Shown piece after piece: positions 8,876 to 18,889 of a stretch of DNA of 64,000 nt (its first letter is position 1; every line of letters starts with the position of its first letter). The position numbers and the translations under genes were made by a program. Source of the DNA: Mycobacterium sp. BK086 (GTDB taxonomy: Bacteria > Actinomycetota > Actinomycetes > Mycobacteriales > Mycobacteriaceae); assembly GCA_004362315.1 (NCBI GenBank), contig SNWL01000003.1, positions 806,001 through 870,000 of the forward strand, read 5' to 3'. The notes under the pieces were generated by a model. That model was not told where the DNA came from and made no database searches. It saw only the letters and a program-made list of their open reading frames with translations.

Positions 8876-10699
8876 TCAGGCCAGGTAGTCGGTGGGCAGC
8901 TCGCTGAACATCATCTTCACCATCCGCACCGCGTATTCCGAACTGCCGCCGCCCACGATCAGCGCCGCAAACGCCAAGTCCCCGCGATAGCCGGCGAACC
9001 AGGCGTGCGAGCCGCCCTCGAATTCGGCCTCACCGGTCTTGCCGCGCACATCGCCGGCGTCGTTGATGTCCTTGGCAGTGCCGTTGGTGACCACCTGCCG
9101 CATCATCGGCCGCAGGCCGTCGAGCATGGCCGGGGTGATCGGCGGATGATCACCGGTCTCGGCGGTCTGACTGCCCACGATCAGGTGCGGGTTGGGCGTT
9201 TTGCCGGCGGCGACGGTCGCCGCGGCCAGCGCCATCCCGAACGGGGTGACCAGAACCTTGCCCTGCCCGAAGCCGTCCTCGGTGCGTTCGGCCAGGTTCA
9301 CCGTCGGCGGCACCGTGCCGGTCACGGTGGTCAGCCCGTCGATCGTGTAGTCCGGCCCGATGCCGTACTGCGAGGCCGCCACCGTCAGCGCGGTCGGCGG
9401 CATCCGGCTGGCCAGCTCGGCGAAGGTGGTGTTGCAGGAGTTCGCGAACGCCTTGGACATCGGGACCGTGCCCAGGTCGAACTTGTTGTAGTTCGGGACG
9501 ATCCGCTGGCCGATTTCGAGCTCACCCGGGCAGCCCAACAGGGTGTTCGGGGTGGCCATATCGCGATCGATGGCCGCACCCGCGGTGATGATCTTGAACG
9601 TCGAACCCGGCGGGTAGAGACCGGTCGTCGCCGCCGGACCGTCGGCATCGGCCGCGGCGTTCTGGGCGACGGCGAGGATCTCACCGGTCGACGGCTTGAT
9701 GACCACCATCATGGCCTTGCGGCCCTGGGTGTCGACGGCGTGCTGGGCGGCGTTCTGCACCGAGCGGTCCAGCGTGATCGAGATGGACGGCGCGGGCGTC
9801 GGCGGCACCTCCTGCAGCACGTCGACGTCGTTGCCGTTCTGGTTCACGCTGACCACCCGCCAGCCGGACTGACCGTCGAGTTCGTCGATCACCGCCTTCT
9901 TCACCTGGCTGATGACGGCCGGGGCGAAGCGATCGTCGGTGGGCAGCAGATCGGCCTGCGGGGTGACGACGACGCCGGGCAGCGCGTCCAGCGCCTGGCC
10001 GACCTTGTCGTGGTCGGACGGTCGCAGCGTGACGAGCTCGAGTGGCTTACTCGAGGAGCTGGCCTGCTCGGCCAGGCGCTGTGGGTCCAGGGTGTTGTCG
10101 AACTGGCGCAGCTGATCGGCGACCACTCTCGAGGTCGCCATCAGCTGACTGCCGGCCTTGGCCGCGTCGAGCTGGTAGCGGTACAGGTTGGCAGGCGCCA
10201 GCACGTCGGTGCCGCCGAGTTCGTTCACCGAAGCCCGCCGCGGGGCGTCGGAGCGCAACGTAAAGTGCTGGTGCTCACCGAGTTTCGGGTGCAGTCCGGC
10301 AGGTGTCCAGCGCACTCGCCAGGTGCCCTCGTCGCGGATCATCTGCAGCACGCCGTCGTAGGTCCAGGTGCGCTTCTTGGGCAACTGCCAGGTGAAGCGG
10401 TAGTTCACGCTGCCGGTGTCCTCGGTGTAGCGCGAGCCGAGGACCTGAGCGTCGAGGTGGGTGGCCTGCAGCCCGGCCCACGCCTCGTTGAGGGCGGCCT
10501 GCACGTCGGCAGGGCGGTCGGAGAGCTGCGCCGCGGCCGAGGTGTCGCCCTTGGTGAGGTCGGCGAAGAACTTCTCCGCGGCGGGGCCGGGGCCGTCGGG
10601 GCGCGGGGTGCACGCCGACAGCGTCGCCGACGCCGCCACCACGGCGAGAAGGGAGACCACGCCTGTGACTCGTGTTGCTAATGGGGTGCAAGTAACCAT
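8876..10699 (-). CDS. penicillin-binding lipoprotein, class B transpeptidase (Rv2864c type)
   Basis: The 607-residue protein cross-links peptidoglycan outside the membrane. It has a lipoprotein signal with LSAC (cysteine 30). Residues about 33-150 form an NTF2-like MecA_N domain, followed by a linker and a transpeptidase domain from about 300. The active-site motifs are intact: S366-T-F-K369 (nucleophile serine), S421-C-N423 and K554-T-G556. Length and motif order match the M. tuberculosis Rv2864c protein, which is known to bind beta-lactams. The ATG at 10699 is preferred over the upstream in-frame start at 10744 because it gives a compact signal peptide. It is followed in the M. tuberculosis order by relFG, which are missing here. 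Confidence 0.92.
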   Translation of the reverse strand: MVTCTPLATRVTGVVSLLAVVAASATLSACTPRPDGPGPAAEKFFADLTKGDTSAAAQLSDRPADVQAALNEAWAGLQATHLDAQVLGSRYTEDTGSVNYRFTWQLPKKRTWTYDGVLQMIRDEGTWRVRWTPAGLHPKLGEHQHFTLRSDAPRRASVNELGGTDVLAPANLYRYQLDAAKAGSQLMATSRVVADQLRQFDNTLDPQRLAEQASSSSKPLELVTLRPSDHDKVGQALDALPGVVVTPQADLLPTDDRFAPAVISQVKKAVIDELDGQSGWRVVSVNQNGNDVDVLQEVPPTPAPSISITLDRSVQNAAQHAVDTQGRKAMMVVIKPSTGEILAVAQNAAADADGPAATTGLYPPGSTFKIITAGAAIDRDMATPNTLLGCPGELEIGQRIVPNYNKFDLGTVPMSKAFANSCNTTFAELASRMPPTALTVAASQYGIGPDYTIDGLTTVTGTVPPTVNLAERTEDGFGQGKVLVTPFGMALAAATVAAGKTPNPHLIVGSQTAETGDHPPITPAMLDGLRPMMRQVVTNGTAKDINDAGDVRGKTGEAEFEGGSHAWFAGYRGDLAFAALIVGGGSSEYAVRMVKMMFSELPTDYLA

Positions 10700-10791
10700 T
10701 GGGACAAATGTTATGAGCCCGTGATCCGAATCCCGTGCCAACACACCGGCGCTCGGCGAGTCATTCCGGACGCCTCAGAGCGCGCGTACGG

Positions 10792-11904
10792 TCAGCTGAC
10801 GGCGGCTTGCGAATACTGCTTGGCCCAAGCCACTTCCATCTGCGCACCGGCGGCGATGTCGGGCCCCATCACGTCCAGTTGGATGCACAGGTGCATCGAC
10901 CCCGGCGGGAATGTCGACTTGTTCGTCGAGGTGAACAGCGGAACGCCGTCCACGTACGTGACGATCTGCGTCGGCGTCCACTTGACCGCGTAGGTGTGCC
11001 ACTGTGTGGCGTCGACCGCCATGCTGGCCCTGATCTGTTTGTTCGTCTGGCCGTAGTGCAGGACTGAATTGACCGTCTGGCGTGCGGGGTCGTCCCACAT
11101 CTCCATGAAGTCGACCTCGCCCCCCTTGGGCCAGTTCTCGGCGTCGGGCCACAGCAAGAGGACGGGGTCGTAGTTCTTGGCTCCCGGCGGCACGCGCAAC
11201 CGAACCTCCCACCCGCCGTACTTCTGGCCGCCCGGCACCCAGGCGATACCTTCGTCATGCCCCTGCGCGTCACCGGTGATCGTCATCGTGCCGTTCGAGA
11301 ACGACAGCATCTCCGGTGTGCGAATGCCGTCCGGGTATGTCCCGGTGTAGACCACGAACTGGGACAGAACCGAACTGTCGGTGAAAGTCACCGTGCGCGT
11401 CGGCGCACCCCAGGTGCTGGGACCGCCGCGTGGCGCGGGTGTCTTGATGCCCACCGCCGCAAAGGCGGTCTGCACTTGCCGGAAGAACGAGTTCACCGCA
11501 GCGGTCACCATGGCCATCGGATTGGGCGACGCCACCTTCGGCAGCACCGGCGCCTGCGCCGTGGTCGGCGCACCGGTTGCTGACGCCGCAGCCAGCGTCT
11601 GGGTCACTGTGTTCCGCGGTTGCGCGACAGCCGCCTTGGCGTCTGACCGTCGAGATGTGTTGGCAGGAGCGGCAGATCGCGGCGCGCGGGCGGCGTGCGC
11701 GGTACCCGCCGACGTCCCCCTCGCCGAATGTGCCGGCGCTGACGATGCGGAGCCCGATGATGCGTCGGCCGCCGCGGCGCCGGCGCCGGACAGGATCGCG
11801 GCCCCGACCCCCAGTGCCGCCACCACACCGCCGGCCCATCCCGCGTACGTCGCGATCGTGGAATTGCCTGCCCGCCCGCAGCGTGCACAAGATTGTCGTT
11901 CCAT
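10792..11904 (-). CDS. exported glycoside hydrolase family 16 protein, copy A
   Basis: The 370-residue product has a hydrophobic export segment (about residues 18-47), an Ala/Ser/Thr-rich linker to about 160, and a GH16 beta-jelly-roll from about 165. The family signature EVDFME is present, with nucleophile E263, D265 and acid/base E268. GH16 enzymes retain configuration and cut beta-1,3 or beta-1,3-1,4 glucans and related polymers; the substrate here is unknown. A CxxC pair (C6, C9) near the N-terminus is unusual for a signal sequence. The start at 11904 is chosen over 11961 because the latter would reach into the intergenic region. It lies 57 bases downstream of a close paralogue. Confidence 0.88.
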   Translation of the reverse strand: MERQSCARCGRAGNSTIATYAGWAGGVVAALGVGAAILSGAGAAAADASSGSASSAPAHSARGTSAGTAHAARAPRSAAPANTSRRSDAKAAVAQPRNTVTQTLAAASATGAPTTAQAPVLPKVASPNPMAMVTAAVNSFFRQVQTAFAAVGIKTPAPRGGPSTWGAPTRTVTFTDSSVLSQFVVYTGTYPDGIRTPEMLSFSNGTMTITGDAQGHDEGIAWVPGGQKYGGWEVRLRVPPGAKNYDPVLLLWPDAENWPKGGEVDFMEMWDDPARQTVNSVLHYGQTNKQIRASMAVDATQWHTYAVKWTPTQIVTYVDGVPLFTSTNKSTFPPGSMHLCIQLDVMGPDIAAGAQMEVAWAKQYSQAAVS

Positions 11905-11961
11905 GGTTCCCCCTGCCCTGCGAGTCCGACGATAGACCGAATTGACGCCCGCGATCGTCAA

Positions 11962-13368
11962 TCAGGTGAAGGAGGCGTACGAGTACTCCTTGGCCCAGGC
12001 GACCTGCATCTGCGCGCCCGCGGAGATATCGGAGCCCAGCATGTCGAGCTGGATGCACAGGTGCATCGGCCCCGGCGGGAACGTCGAGGTGTCGGTGGTG
12101 GTGAAGATCGGCGTGCCGTCGACGTAGGTGGTGATCTGGGTGGGTGTCCAACTCACCGCGTAGGTGTGCCATTGAGTCGCGTCGACGACCTTGGTCGCGC
12201 CGGCCTGCTGATTGGTCGCCCCGTAGTGCAGGACCGAATTCACCGCCTGCCGGGAGCCATCGCCCCAGATCTCCATGAAGTCGATCTCGCCACCGGTGGG
12301 CCAGTTCTCGGCGTCCGGCCACAGCAGCAGCACCGGGTCGTAGTTGGGCGCGCCCGCCGGGATCTTGACCCGAACTTCCCAGGCGCCGTACTTCTGTCCC
12401 GGCCCCCACGCGATGCCCGCGTCGTTTCCGTTGGCGTCGCCATTGAGCGTCATGATGCCGTCAGCAAAGGTGATCTGGTTCGGTGTCCGATTGCCGTGCT
12501 GGGTCCGGCCGTTGTACACCCACCAGTCCGACAACACCGAGAGGTCGGTGAAGTACGCGGTGCGCGACGGCGTTCCCCACGGTCCGACGCTGCCCGGATC
12601 GCCGGGCGGCAGGATCGCTCCGAGCACCTTGGCGGTCAGCTTTGCGGTCGAACCCCACCCGGGAACCAGCATGCCCATCAGCCCGTGGAACTGTCCGGGA
12701 GTGGCATCGCTGACGGTGGCGGTGAAGATGTCGCCCGTCGTGGATACGAAGTCATCTCCCGGGGTGAAGGTGAAATTGCCACTGCCATCGATTGTTACGG
12801 TTCCCTTGGCCGCGGTGCTCACCGAGTACTTGAGCGCGTCGCCGTCGGCGTCGTTGCCGACGACCTGCCCGGTGATGGTGCCGTCGTCGTGGATGACGTT
12901 GTCGGAGCCGTCGTAGGTGAGCGTGGGTGTCCGGTTGAAGAATTTGACTTGGATCTGTCGGGCGATCGAATTCAGGAAGCTGAACGGATTGGCAAGTGCT
13001 GAAGCACTTTTGGTGGCCGAGGCACTTTCCATCGAACGGACCGTCGTCGTCGCGGCGGCCGGTTCGGGCACCACCAGCGCAGCGACTCGGCGTCCGGTGG
13101 AGCCGACGGCGGCCTGCGGTCGCGTGGTGCGTGCGCCGGCCACCACCGCTTTGGGCTGAGACGGCCGTGCCGACTGCGCCGAGGTAGCTGAAACATGTGA
13201 CGAGGCAACGGATTGCCGCGAATGCGCGGTCCCGGACGCCGTCGAGCCGTCGGCCGCCGAACCCGTATCAGCGGCGGCCACCGCACACCCCACGGTGACC
13301 GAGGCGCCGAAGCCGAGCGCTACCAGAGCACCCAAGCCGAGCTGATGTGATGAACGAGACCAACGCAT
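11962..13368 (-). CDS. exported glycoside hydrolase family 16 protein with Ig/cadherin-like domain, copy B
   Basis: The 468-residue protein has a signal peptide ending near AVAAADTG (residue 35), a long Ala/Ser/Thr linker, and a VCBS/cadherin-like repeat at about 150-222 with the typical VVGNDADGDALKYSV and FTFTPGDDF segments. The C-terminal GH16 domain (about 262-468) has catalytic residues E361, D363 and E366 in EIDFMEIW. Its GH16 half is closely similar to the neighbouring copy A, from the WGTPSRT-like start to the last residues, while the middle Ig-like domain is absent from copy A. It is likely an exported or wall-associated beta-glucanase-type enzyme. It is the upstream member of the pair, so a common transcript is plausible. 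Confidence 0.88.
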   Translation of the reverse strand: MRWSRSSHQLGLGALVALGFGASVTVGCAVAAADTGSAADGSTASGTAHSRQSVASSHVSATSAQSARPSQPKAVVAGARTTRPQAAVGSTGRRVAALVVPEPAAATTTVRSMESASATKSASALANPFSFLNSIARQIQVKFFNRTPTLTYDGSDNVIHDDGTITGQVVGNDADGDALKYSVSTAAKGTVTIDGSGNFTFTPGDDFVSTTGDIFTATVSDATPGQFHGLMGMLVPGWGSTAKLTAKVLGAILPPGDPGSVGPWGTPSRTAYFTDLSVLSDWWVYNGRTQHGNRTPNQITFADGIMTLNGDANGNDAGIAWGPGQKYGAWEVRVKIPAGAPNYDPVLLLWPDAENWPTGGEIDFMEIWGDGSRQAVNSVLHYGATNQQAGATKVVDATQWHTYAVSWTPTQITTYVDGTPIFTTTDTSTFPPGPMHLCIQLDMLGSDISAGAQMQVAWAKEYSYASFT

Positions 13369-13520
13369 GAGGACCCCCCGACCCAACACTGCGAAACCGC
13401 CGGTCGCAAACCCCCCGTTTGCCATGGAGTCCCGGCAATAACCCGACTTACGTCGCGCTTCACCGATATTGACACAGATCGCGCAGACGCGTCCCTAATC
13501 GAGCAAATTGATTTCGACGC

Positions 13521-14375
13521 TCAGTCGAGCAGCACGGTCGCGAACATACCGACCTCGGCGAAGCCGACCCGTGAGTAGGCCGCGCGCGCGACCGCATTGA
13601 AGCTGTTGACGTAGAGGCTGGCGATCCGCCCGCTGTCGACCACGGCGGCGGCCACCGCCGCGGTGCCCGCCGTGCCGAGTCCATGGCCGCGCCACTCGGG
13701 GTGCACCCAGACTCCCTGGATCTGGCCGACCACCGGGGACTGCGAACCGACCTCGGCTTTGAACACCACCTGGCCGTGCTCGAAGCGGGCGTAGGCCCGT
13801 CCCGCGGCGATCAGGCTCGCGACCCGGCGCCGGTATCCCCGGCCACCGTCACCGATCCGCGGATCGATCCCGACCTCGCCGATGAACATGTCGATCGCGG
13901 CAACCAGATACGCGTCGAGTTCGTCGACCCGGACCCGGCGCACCGCCGGGTCGATCCGGCACGCCGGCGGAACACCGAGTGCCATCAGCGGTTGACGGTC
14001 GCGCACATCACGAGCGGGACCCCACGCATGCTGCAGCCGGTCCCACATCGGCAAGACCAGTTCGGCGCGCCCCACCAACGACGAACAACGTCGTGCGGTG
14101 CTCATCGCCTTGTCGGCGAACGCGTGCAAATCGGGTTGCGCACCGCGCAACGGGATCAGATTGGCCCCGGCGTAGCACAGGGATTCCTCGGCCCGCCGCC
14201 GCGTCCACAGCTCTCCGCCGATCGCCTGCGGCTCGACACCATGGTCGGCGACCCGCGCGGCCACCATGCAGGAGCCGACCGGATCGTCGGCCAAAACCCG
14301 TCCCACCGCCGCGGCGTCGCGCACCACCGAGACCCGTCGTTCGTCGACCAGACGAAACAGTGGCGGAGCCGACAT
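13521..14375 (-). CDS. GNAT acetyltransferase with N-terminal DUF4081-type domain (Rv2867c type)
   Basis: The 284-residue protein has an N-terminal half (about 15-130) of the DUF4081 kind and a C-terminal GNAT domain (about 135-284). The acetyl-CoA loop is seen in VHPEWRGHGLGTAGTAAV, followed by SLYVNSFNAVARAAYSRVGF, the usual strand-helix end of a GNAT fold. It sits just downstream of ispG, as in M. tuberculosis, but a terminator lies between them, so it probably has its own promoter. Substrate unknown. Confidence 0.85.
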   Translation of the reverse strand: MSAPPLFRLVDERRVSVVRDAAAVGRVLADDPVGSCMVAARVADHGVEPQAIGGELWTRRRAEESLCYAGANLIPLRGAQPDLHAFADKAMSTARRCSSLVGRAELVLPMWDRLQHAWGPARDVRDRQPLMALGVPPACRIDPAVRRVRVDELDAYLVAAIDMFIGEVGIDPRIGDGGRGYRRRVASLIAAGRAYARFEHGQVVFKAEVGSQSPVVGQIQGVWVHPEWRGHGLGTAGTAAVAAAVVDSGRIASLYVNSFNAVARAAYSRVGFAEVGMFATVLLD

Positions 14376-14399
14376 GGCGGTAACTTTCTGGCGGGTGTG

Positions 14400-14416
14400 A
14401 AAACCCCTGCGGGGTT
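14400..14416 (-). terminator. intrinsic terminator after ispG
   Basis: On the minus strand a perfect six-base stem AACCCC/GGGGTT with a three-base loop is followed by TTTT. It begins seven bases past the ispG stop and precedes the acetyltransferase start, so it should end the dxr-rip1-ispG transcript. The short stem with a T run fits a rho-independent terminator, which is fairly uncommon in mycobacteria. Confidence 0.65.
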
Positions 14417-14422
14417 ACGCCA

Positions 14423-15583
14423 TCAGCTTACGGTCACCACCGGCGAACCGCTGGCACTTGCATCCGTGCCGCCCTGCTCTTCGGCGAGTCGCATCGCCTC
14501 TTCGATCAGCGTCTCGACGATCAGCGCCTCGGGCACGGTCTTGATCACCTCGCCCTTGACGAAGATCTGGCCCTTGCCATTGCCCGATGCCACCCCGAGA
14601 TCAGCCTCGCGGGCCTCACCCGGACCGTTGACCACGCACCCCATCACCGCCACCCGCAGCGGCACGTCGAGGCCGTCGAGACCGGCGGACACCTGGTTGG
14701 CCAGCGTGTAGACGTCGACCTGGGCCCGCCCGCACGACGGACACGACACGATCTCCAGCCCGCGTGGTCGCAGGTTCAGCGACTCCAGGATCTGGGTGCC
14801 GACCTTGACCTCTTCGATGGGCGGCGCCGACAGCGACACCCGGATGGTGTCACCGATCCCCCGCGACAGCAGTGCACCGAACGCGACCGCCGACTTGATC
14901 GTGCCCTGAAACGCGGGGCCGGCCTCGGTCACGCCGAGATGCAGTGGGTAGTCGGACTTTTCGGCCAGCAACTCATAGGCGGCGACCATGATGACCGGGT
15001 CGTTGTGCTTGACGCTGATCTTGATGTTGCCGAAACCGTGCTCCTCGAACAGCGAAGCCTCCCAGAGCGCGGACTCGACGAGCGCCTCCGGGGTGGCCTT
15101 GCCGTACTTCTCCATGAAGCGCTTGTCCAGCGAGCCGGCGTTGACGCCGATGCGGATCGGGATGCCCGCCGCGCCCGCGGCTTTGGCGACCTCGCCGACC
15201 CGGCCGTCGAACTCCTTGATGTTGCCGGGGTTGACGCGCACGGCCGCGCAGCCTGCGTCGATCGCGGCGAAGATGTACTTGGGCTGGAAGTGGATGTCGG
15301 CGATCACCGGAATATTGCTGTGCTTGGCGATCTCGGCCAGCGCGTCGGCGTCTTCCTGACGGGGGCACGCCACCCGGACCATGTCGCACCCGGCGGCGGT
15401 CAGCTCGGCGATCTGCTGCAGTGTGGTGTTGACGTCGTGAGTCTTGGTGGTGCACATGGACTGCACCGAGATCGGGTAGTCGCTGCCGACGCCGACGTCG
15501 CGCACCATCAGCTGACGGGTTTTTCGTCGGGGCGCCAGTACGGGCGCCGGCGGAGCCGGCATACCCAGGCCTATCGAAGTCAC
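14423..15583 (-). CDS. ispG: 4-hydroxy-3-methylbut-2-enyl diphosphate synthase IspG (GcpE)
   Basis: The 386-residue [4Fe-4S] enzyme converts methylerythritol cyclodiphosphate to HMBPP in the MEP isoprenoid pathway. The TIM-barrel half contains [12 protein letters not shown] and [11 protein letters not shown]. The cluster-binding half contains [11 protein letters not shown] and [12 protein letters not shown], whose cysteines ligate the cluster. The start is the GTG at 15583, with a GGAG Shine-Dalgarno just upstream; the length then equals that of known mycobacterial GcpE. It is the last gene of dxr-rip1-ispG, with 8 bases after rip1. Confidence 0.96.
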   Translation of the reverse strand: MTSIGLGMPAPPAPVLAPRRKTRQLMVRDVGVGSDYPISVQSMCTTKTHDVNTTLQQIAELTAAGCDMVRVACPRQEDADALAEIAKHSNIPVIADIHFQPKYIFAAIDAGCAAVRVNPGNIKEFDGRVGEVAKAAGAAGIPIRIGVNAGSLDKRFMEKYGKATPEALVESALWEASLFEEHGFGNIKISVKHNDPVIMVAAYELLAEKSDYPLHLGVTEAGPAFQGTIKSAVAFGALLSRGIGDTIRVSLSAPPIEEVKVGTQILESLNLRPRGLEIVSCPSCGRAQVDVYTLANQVSAGLDGLDVPLRVAVMGCVVNGPGEAREADLGVASGNGKGQIFVKGEVIKTVPEALIVETLIEEAMRLAEEQGGTDASASGSPVVTVS

Positions 15584-15591
15584 TTCATCTC

Positions 15592-16821
15592 CTACTGGAA
15601 CAGTCGGATGGGGTTGACCAAGTCGGCGGTGACGGTCAACAGCATGTAGCCGACCACCACGACGAGGATCACGTAGGTGGCGGGCATCAGCTTGAGGTAG
15701 TTCACCGGCGCTGCGGCGACCTTGCCGCGCGCCGACCGGACGAGGTTGCGGATTTTCTCGTACACGGCGATCGCGATGTGGCCGCCGTCGAAGGGCAACA
15801 GCGGCACCAGGTTGATCGCGCCGAGCACGAAGTTGAGCTGGGCCAGGAAGAACCAGAACGCCACCCACAGGCCGTGGTCGACGGTATCGCCGCCGATGAT
15901 GCTGGCGCCCACCACGCTGATCGGCGTCTCGGGATCACGCTCACCGCCGCCGATGGAGTGAATCAGGGCACCGACCTTGGTCGGGATCTTGGCCAGCGAC
16001 TTGCCCAGCTCGACGGCCAGGTCACCGGAGAACGCGAACGTCGCGGGCACTGCCGACAGCGGGTTGTACTGGGTGGGCGCGAACACCTCGGGCGCGACGC
16101 CGATGGCGCCGACGGTGGTCGGTGCGGTCGCGTCTTTGGAGGTCCACCGCTGCGTGGCGGTGACGTCGACGGTCGTGGTGAATTCGCGGGATTGCCCGTT
16201 CTCGACGCGGTCGACGGTGAACGCCGTGGGACCGTTCACCTTGCGGACGGCGGCGACGAGGTCGTCGAAGGTCCCGACGCGGGCGTCACCGACCTTGGTG
16301 ATGACATCGCCCTTCTTGATTCCCGCCAGCGCTGCCGGGCCGGGCCCGGTGCAGTCGCCTGCCTTGTCCTTCGCCAGTTGCGGTGCAACACAAGCGGTTT
16401 CACCTACCATCGCGTTGGTGGGCTGGTGCAGGTTCGGCAGGCCCCAGACGATCGCGATGCCGTAGACCAGCACCAGGCCGATGATGAAGTTCATCGCGGG
16501 CCCGGCGAACAGCACCGCGACCCGCTTCCAGGTGTCCTGCTTGAACATCGCGTACGGCCGCTCTTCGGGCTTGAGCTCCTCGACGGACGTCATGCCCGCG
16601 ATATCGCAGAAGCCGCCGAGCGGGACGGCCTTGATGCCGTACTCGGTGGTGCCGAGTTTGTTGGGCCGGTGTGTGGACCACAGGGTCGGGCCGAAGCCCA
16701 CGAAGTAGCGGCGCACCTTCATTCCGGTGGCGCGCGCCACCCACATGTGACCGCACTCGTGCAGTGCAACAGAGATGAGGATGCACAGTGCGAACAGCGC
16801 GATGCCGATAACGAACATCAT
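15592..16821 (-). CDS. rip1: site-2 intramembrane metalloprotease Rip1 (Rv2869c type)
   Basis: The 409-residue polytopic protein cleaves anti-sigma factors and other membrane substrates within the bilayer. The zinc motif HECGH is at residues 21-25 inside the first membrane span, and the third ligand lies in LLPFDGGH near the C-terminal spans. A periplasmic PDZ domain lies between ([18 protein letters not shown]). The ATG at 16821 overlaps the dxr stop as ATGA; a second ATG directly follows. In M. tuberculosis this protease governs SigK, SigL and SigM pathways, which makes the SigK-like promoter at 18.1 kb a natural indirect target. Confidence 0.95.
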   Translation of the reverse strand: MMFVIGIALFALCILISVALHECGHMWVARATGMKVRRYFVGFGPTLWSTHRPNKLGTTEYGIKAVPLGGFCDIAGMTSVEELKPEERPYAMFKQDTWKRVAVLFAGPAMNFIIGLVLVYGIAIVWGLPNLHQPTNAMVGETACVAPQLAKDKAGDCTGPGPAALAGIKKGDVITKVGDARVGTFDDLVAAVRKVNGPTAFTVDRVENGQSREFTTTVDVTATQRWTSKDATAPTTVGAIGVAPEVFAPTQYNPLSAVPATFAFSGDLAVELGKSLAKIPTKVGALIHSIGGGERDPETPISVVGASIIGGDTVDHGLWVAFWFFLAQLNFVLGAINLVPLLPFDGGHIAIAVYEKIRNLVRSARGKVAAAPVNYLKLMPATYVILVVVVGYMLLTVTADLVNPIRLFQ

Positions 16822-17996
16822 CGGATTGAAGCGACCTCCTGTGTGACGGCCGCGCGGGCTCGCTCCCGTGCCCATCGCTGCGCGTCAAGTACTTCTTCCA
16901 CGGTAGCGGGTTGCGCGGCCCACTGGTCGGCGGCGTGCAGGACGTCGGCAATTGTTCGCACGATGGCCGGGAACCGGATCTTGCCGTCGAGGAACGCCTC
17001 GGCCGCCTCTTCGTTGGCCGCGTTGTACACCGCGGTCAGGCAGCCGCCGGTCTGGCCGGCGTGCCTGGCCAGGTCGACGGCCGGGAACACCGACGCGTCC
17101 AGCGGCTCGAATTCCCAGGTGGAAGCTGTCGAGAAGTCGCAGGCCGCGGCGGCGCCGGGCACCCTGGCCGGCCAGCCCAGCGCCAGCGAGATCGGCAGCT
17201 TCATATCCGGCGGGCTGGCCTGCGCGATCGTCGAGCCGTCGGTGAACGTCACCATCGAGTGCACGATCGACTGCGGATGCACCACGACCTCGATGCGCTC
17301 ATAGGGAACGCCGAACAGCAGGTGCGTCTCGATCAGCTCCAGGCCCTTGTTGACCAGCGACGCCGAGTTCAGCGTGTTCATCGGGCCCATGTTCCAGGTG
17401 GGGTGGGCACCGGCCTGTTCGGGTGTGACGGGCTCGAGCTGGGCGGCCGACCAGCCGCGGAACGGTCCGCCGGAGGCGGTGAGCACCAGCTTGGCGACCT
17501 CGTCGGCGCTGCCCGAGCGCAGGCACTGAGCCAGCGCCGAGTGCTCGGAGTCGACGGGCACGATCTGGCCGGGCTGGGCGGCCTTGACCACCAGCGGTCC
17601 CCCGGCCACCAGCGATTCCTTGTTGGCCAGCGCCAGGCGGGCACCGCTGGCCAGCGCGGCCAGGGTGGGCTGCAGCCCCAGCGCCCCGACCAGGGCGTTG
17701 AGCACGACATCAACGCCGTTCTTTTCGCAGGCGTCCTCGACCAGCCGGGTGACGCCGTCGGGGCCGCTGTAGGTGACGTCGCCGATCGTCTCCGCGGCGG
17801 CCGGGTCGGCGACCGCGATATTGGTCACCCCGGTCTCGGCGCGCTGGCGGGCCAGCAGGTCGGGGTTTCCGCCACCGGCGGCCAGCCCGACGACTTCGAA
17901 GCGGTCCGGGTTCTCGGCGATGACCTCCAGCGCCTGGGTTCCGATGGAACCGGTGCTGCCCAGGATCAGGACCTTCAGGCGGTTGGCGGGGCTCAC
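16818..17996 (-). CDS. dxr: 1-deoxy-D-xylulose 5-phosphate reductoisomerase
   Basis: The 392-residue enzyme makes 2-C-methyl-D-erythritol 4-phosphate from DXP with NADPH, the committed step of the MEP pathway. Visible signatures are [14 protein letters not shown] for [16 protein letters not shown], the metal-binding PVDSEHSA, and the flexible loop region GGPFRGWS followed by HPTWNMG and NKGLELIE. The start is GTG at 17996. It heads the dxr-rip1-ispG operon and is divergent from the MPT83-like gene. A run of Ala/Arg residues closes the C-terminus, as in other mycobacterial Dxr proteins. Confidence 0.97.
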   Translation of the reverse strand: MSPANRLKVLILGSTGSIGTQALEVIAENPDRFEVVGLAAGGGNPDLLARQRAETGVTNIAVADPAAAETIGDVTYSGPDGVTRLVEDACEKNGVDVVLNALVGALGLQPTLAALASGARLALANKESLVAGGPLVVKAAQPGQIVPVDSEHSALAQCLRSGSADEVAKLVLTASGGPFRGWSAAQLEPVTPEQAGAHPTWNMGPMNTLNSASLVNKGLELIETHLLFGVPYERIEVVVHPQSIVHSMVTFTDGSTIAQASPPDMKLPISLALGWPARVPGAAAACDFSTASTWEFEPLDASVFPAVDLARHAGQTGGCLTAVYNAANEEAAEAFLDGKIRFPAIVRTIADVLHAADQWAAQPATVEEVLDAQRWARERARAAVTQEVASIR

Positions 17997-18093
17997 CGCT
18001 CAATTGTGCCGCGTCCCGCCCGTGATTTCGGCATCGGCGATCGTCGCGGTCGAACATCGCTTCGGATTTGGGTCGCACCGCCACGATTTGCAC

Positions 18094-18120
18094 CCATCCG
18101 GATGGCCGAGTGCGCCGAAT
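18094..18120 (+). promoter_or_regulatory. SigK-type promoter for the MPT83-like gene
   Basis: CCATCC at 18094-18099 and CCGAAT at 18115-18120 are separated by 15 bases. This is, as I recall it, exactly the SigK consensus defined for mpt70/mpt83 in the M. tuberculosis complex. The -10 element lies 41 bases before the ATG of the MPT83-like lipoprotein gene, leaving a leader of roughly 35 bases. No sigK/rskA gene is in the window. Confidence 0.75.
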
Positions 18121-18161
18121 CACCTGTGCATTGCCGACCACACAGGACAAGGGAGTCACTA

Positions 18162-18827
18162 ATGGCATTTCACCGGACCGTGCTGAGCGCCGTCGGATTG
18201 ACCGCGGCTGCCGTGCTTTTCGCCGGCTGCTCGTCGACCGGCACCACCGCGGAGTCATCGACCGCCACCTCGGCGGCGACCACGATGATGACCACGACCA
18301 CGGCCACCAGCACCGGGGCTGCCGCACCGGCCGGCACGCTCGTCGGCCCCGGGTGCGCGGGCTACGCCGAACAGGTACCCACCGGCCCCGGGTCGGTCGC
18401 GGGCATGTCGAAGGACCCGGTGACAGTGGCGGCAAGCAACAACCCGCTCCTCAAGACGCTGACGTCGGCGTTGTCGGGCAAGCTCAACCCGAACGTCAAC
18501 CTGGTCCAGACCCTCGACAGCGGTCAGTTCACCGTGTTCGCACCCACCGATGACGCGTTCGCCAAGCTGGACCCGGCCACCGTCGAGAAGCTCAAGACGG
18601 ACAAGGATCTGTTGACCTCGATCCTCACGTATCACGTCGTTCCGTCGCAGGCCAGCCCCGCCCAGGTGGTGGGTCAGCACAAAACCGTCCAGGGCGGAAC
18701 GGTCACGGTGACCGGATCGGGTGACAACCTCAAGGTCAACGACGCCGGTGTCGTGTGTGGCGGGGTCCAGACGGCCAACGCCACGGTGTACCTCATCGAC
18801 ACGGTGCTGATGCCGCCGGCGCAGTAA
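18162..18827 (+). CDS. fasciclin-domain lipoprotein, MPT83-like
   Basis: The 221-residue lipoprotein has lipobox FAGC (cysteine 23), a long Ser/Thr linker with a run of threonines (likely O-glycosylated and wall-spanning in relatives), and one FAS1 domain at about 85-221. The two FAS1 hallmark segments are [14 protein letters not shown] and ILTYHVVP. Length, layout and position next to dxr match MPT83 (Rv2873) of M. tuberculosis, a surface antigen of uncertain role. GGGAG before the ATG is the ribosome site, and a SigK-type promoter lies upstream. The paralogue mpt70 and the dipZ gene that accompany it in M. tuberculosis are not present here. Confidence 0.9.
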   Translation: MAFHRTVLSAVGLTAAAVLFAGCSSTGTTAESSTATSAATTMMTTTTATSTGAAAPAGTLVGPGCAGYAEQVPTGPGSVAGMSKDPVTVAASNNPLLKTLTSALSGKLNPNVNLVQTLDSGQFTVFAPTDDAFAKLDPATVEKLKTDKDLLTSILTYHVVPSQASPAQVVGQHKTVQGGTVTVTGSGDNLKVNDAGVVCGGVQTANATVYLIDTVLMPPAQ

Positions 18828-18889
18828 TGCCGCGGGCCCGCGACTAGTTCGGGCGGTGGCCAGACAACCGCTCTGACCCAAGGGGGAGC

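Noticed and set aside
9005-10681. Long plus-strand open frame (over 500 codons) opposite the penicillin-binding protein
   Set aside because: High-GC antisense frame with His/Arg/Gly-rich composition and no motif; the minus-strand gene has all catalytic boxes.
18828-18850. GCGGGCCCGC palindrome after the MPT83-like gene as terminator
   Set aside because: The palindrome has no loop and no T run; nothing separates it from chance in GC-rich DNA.
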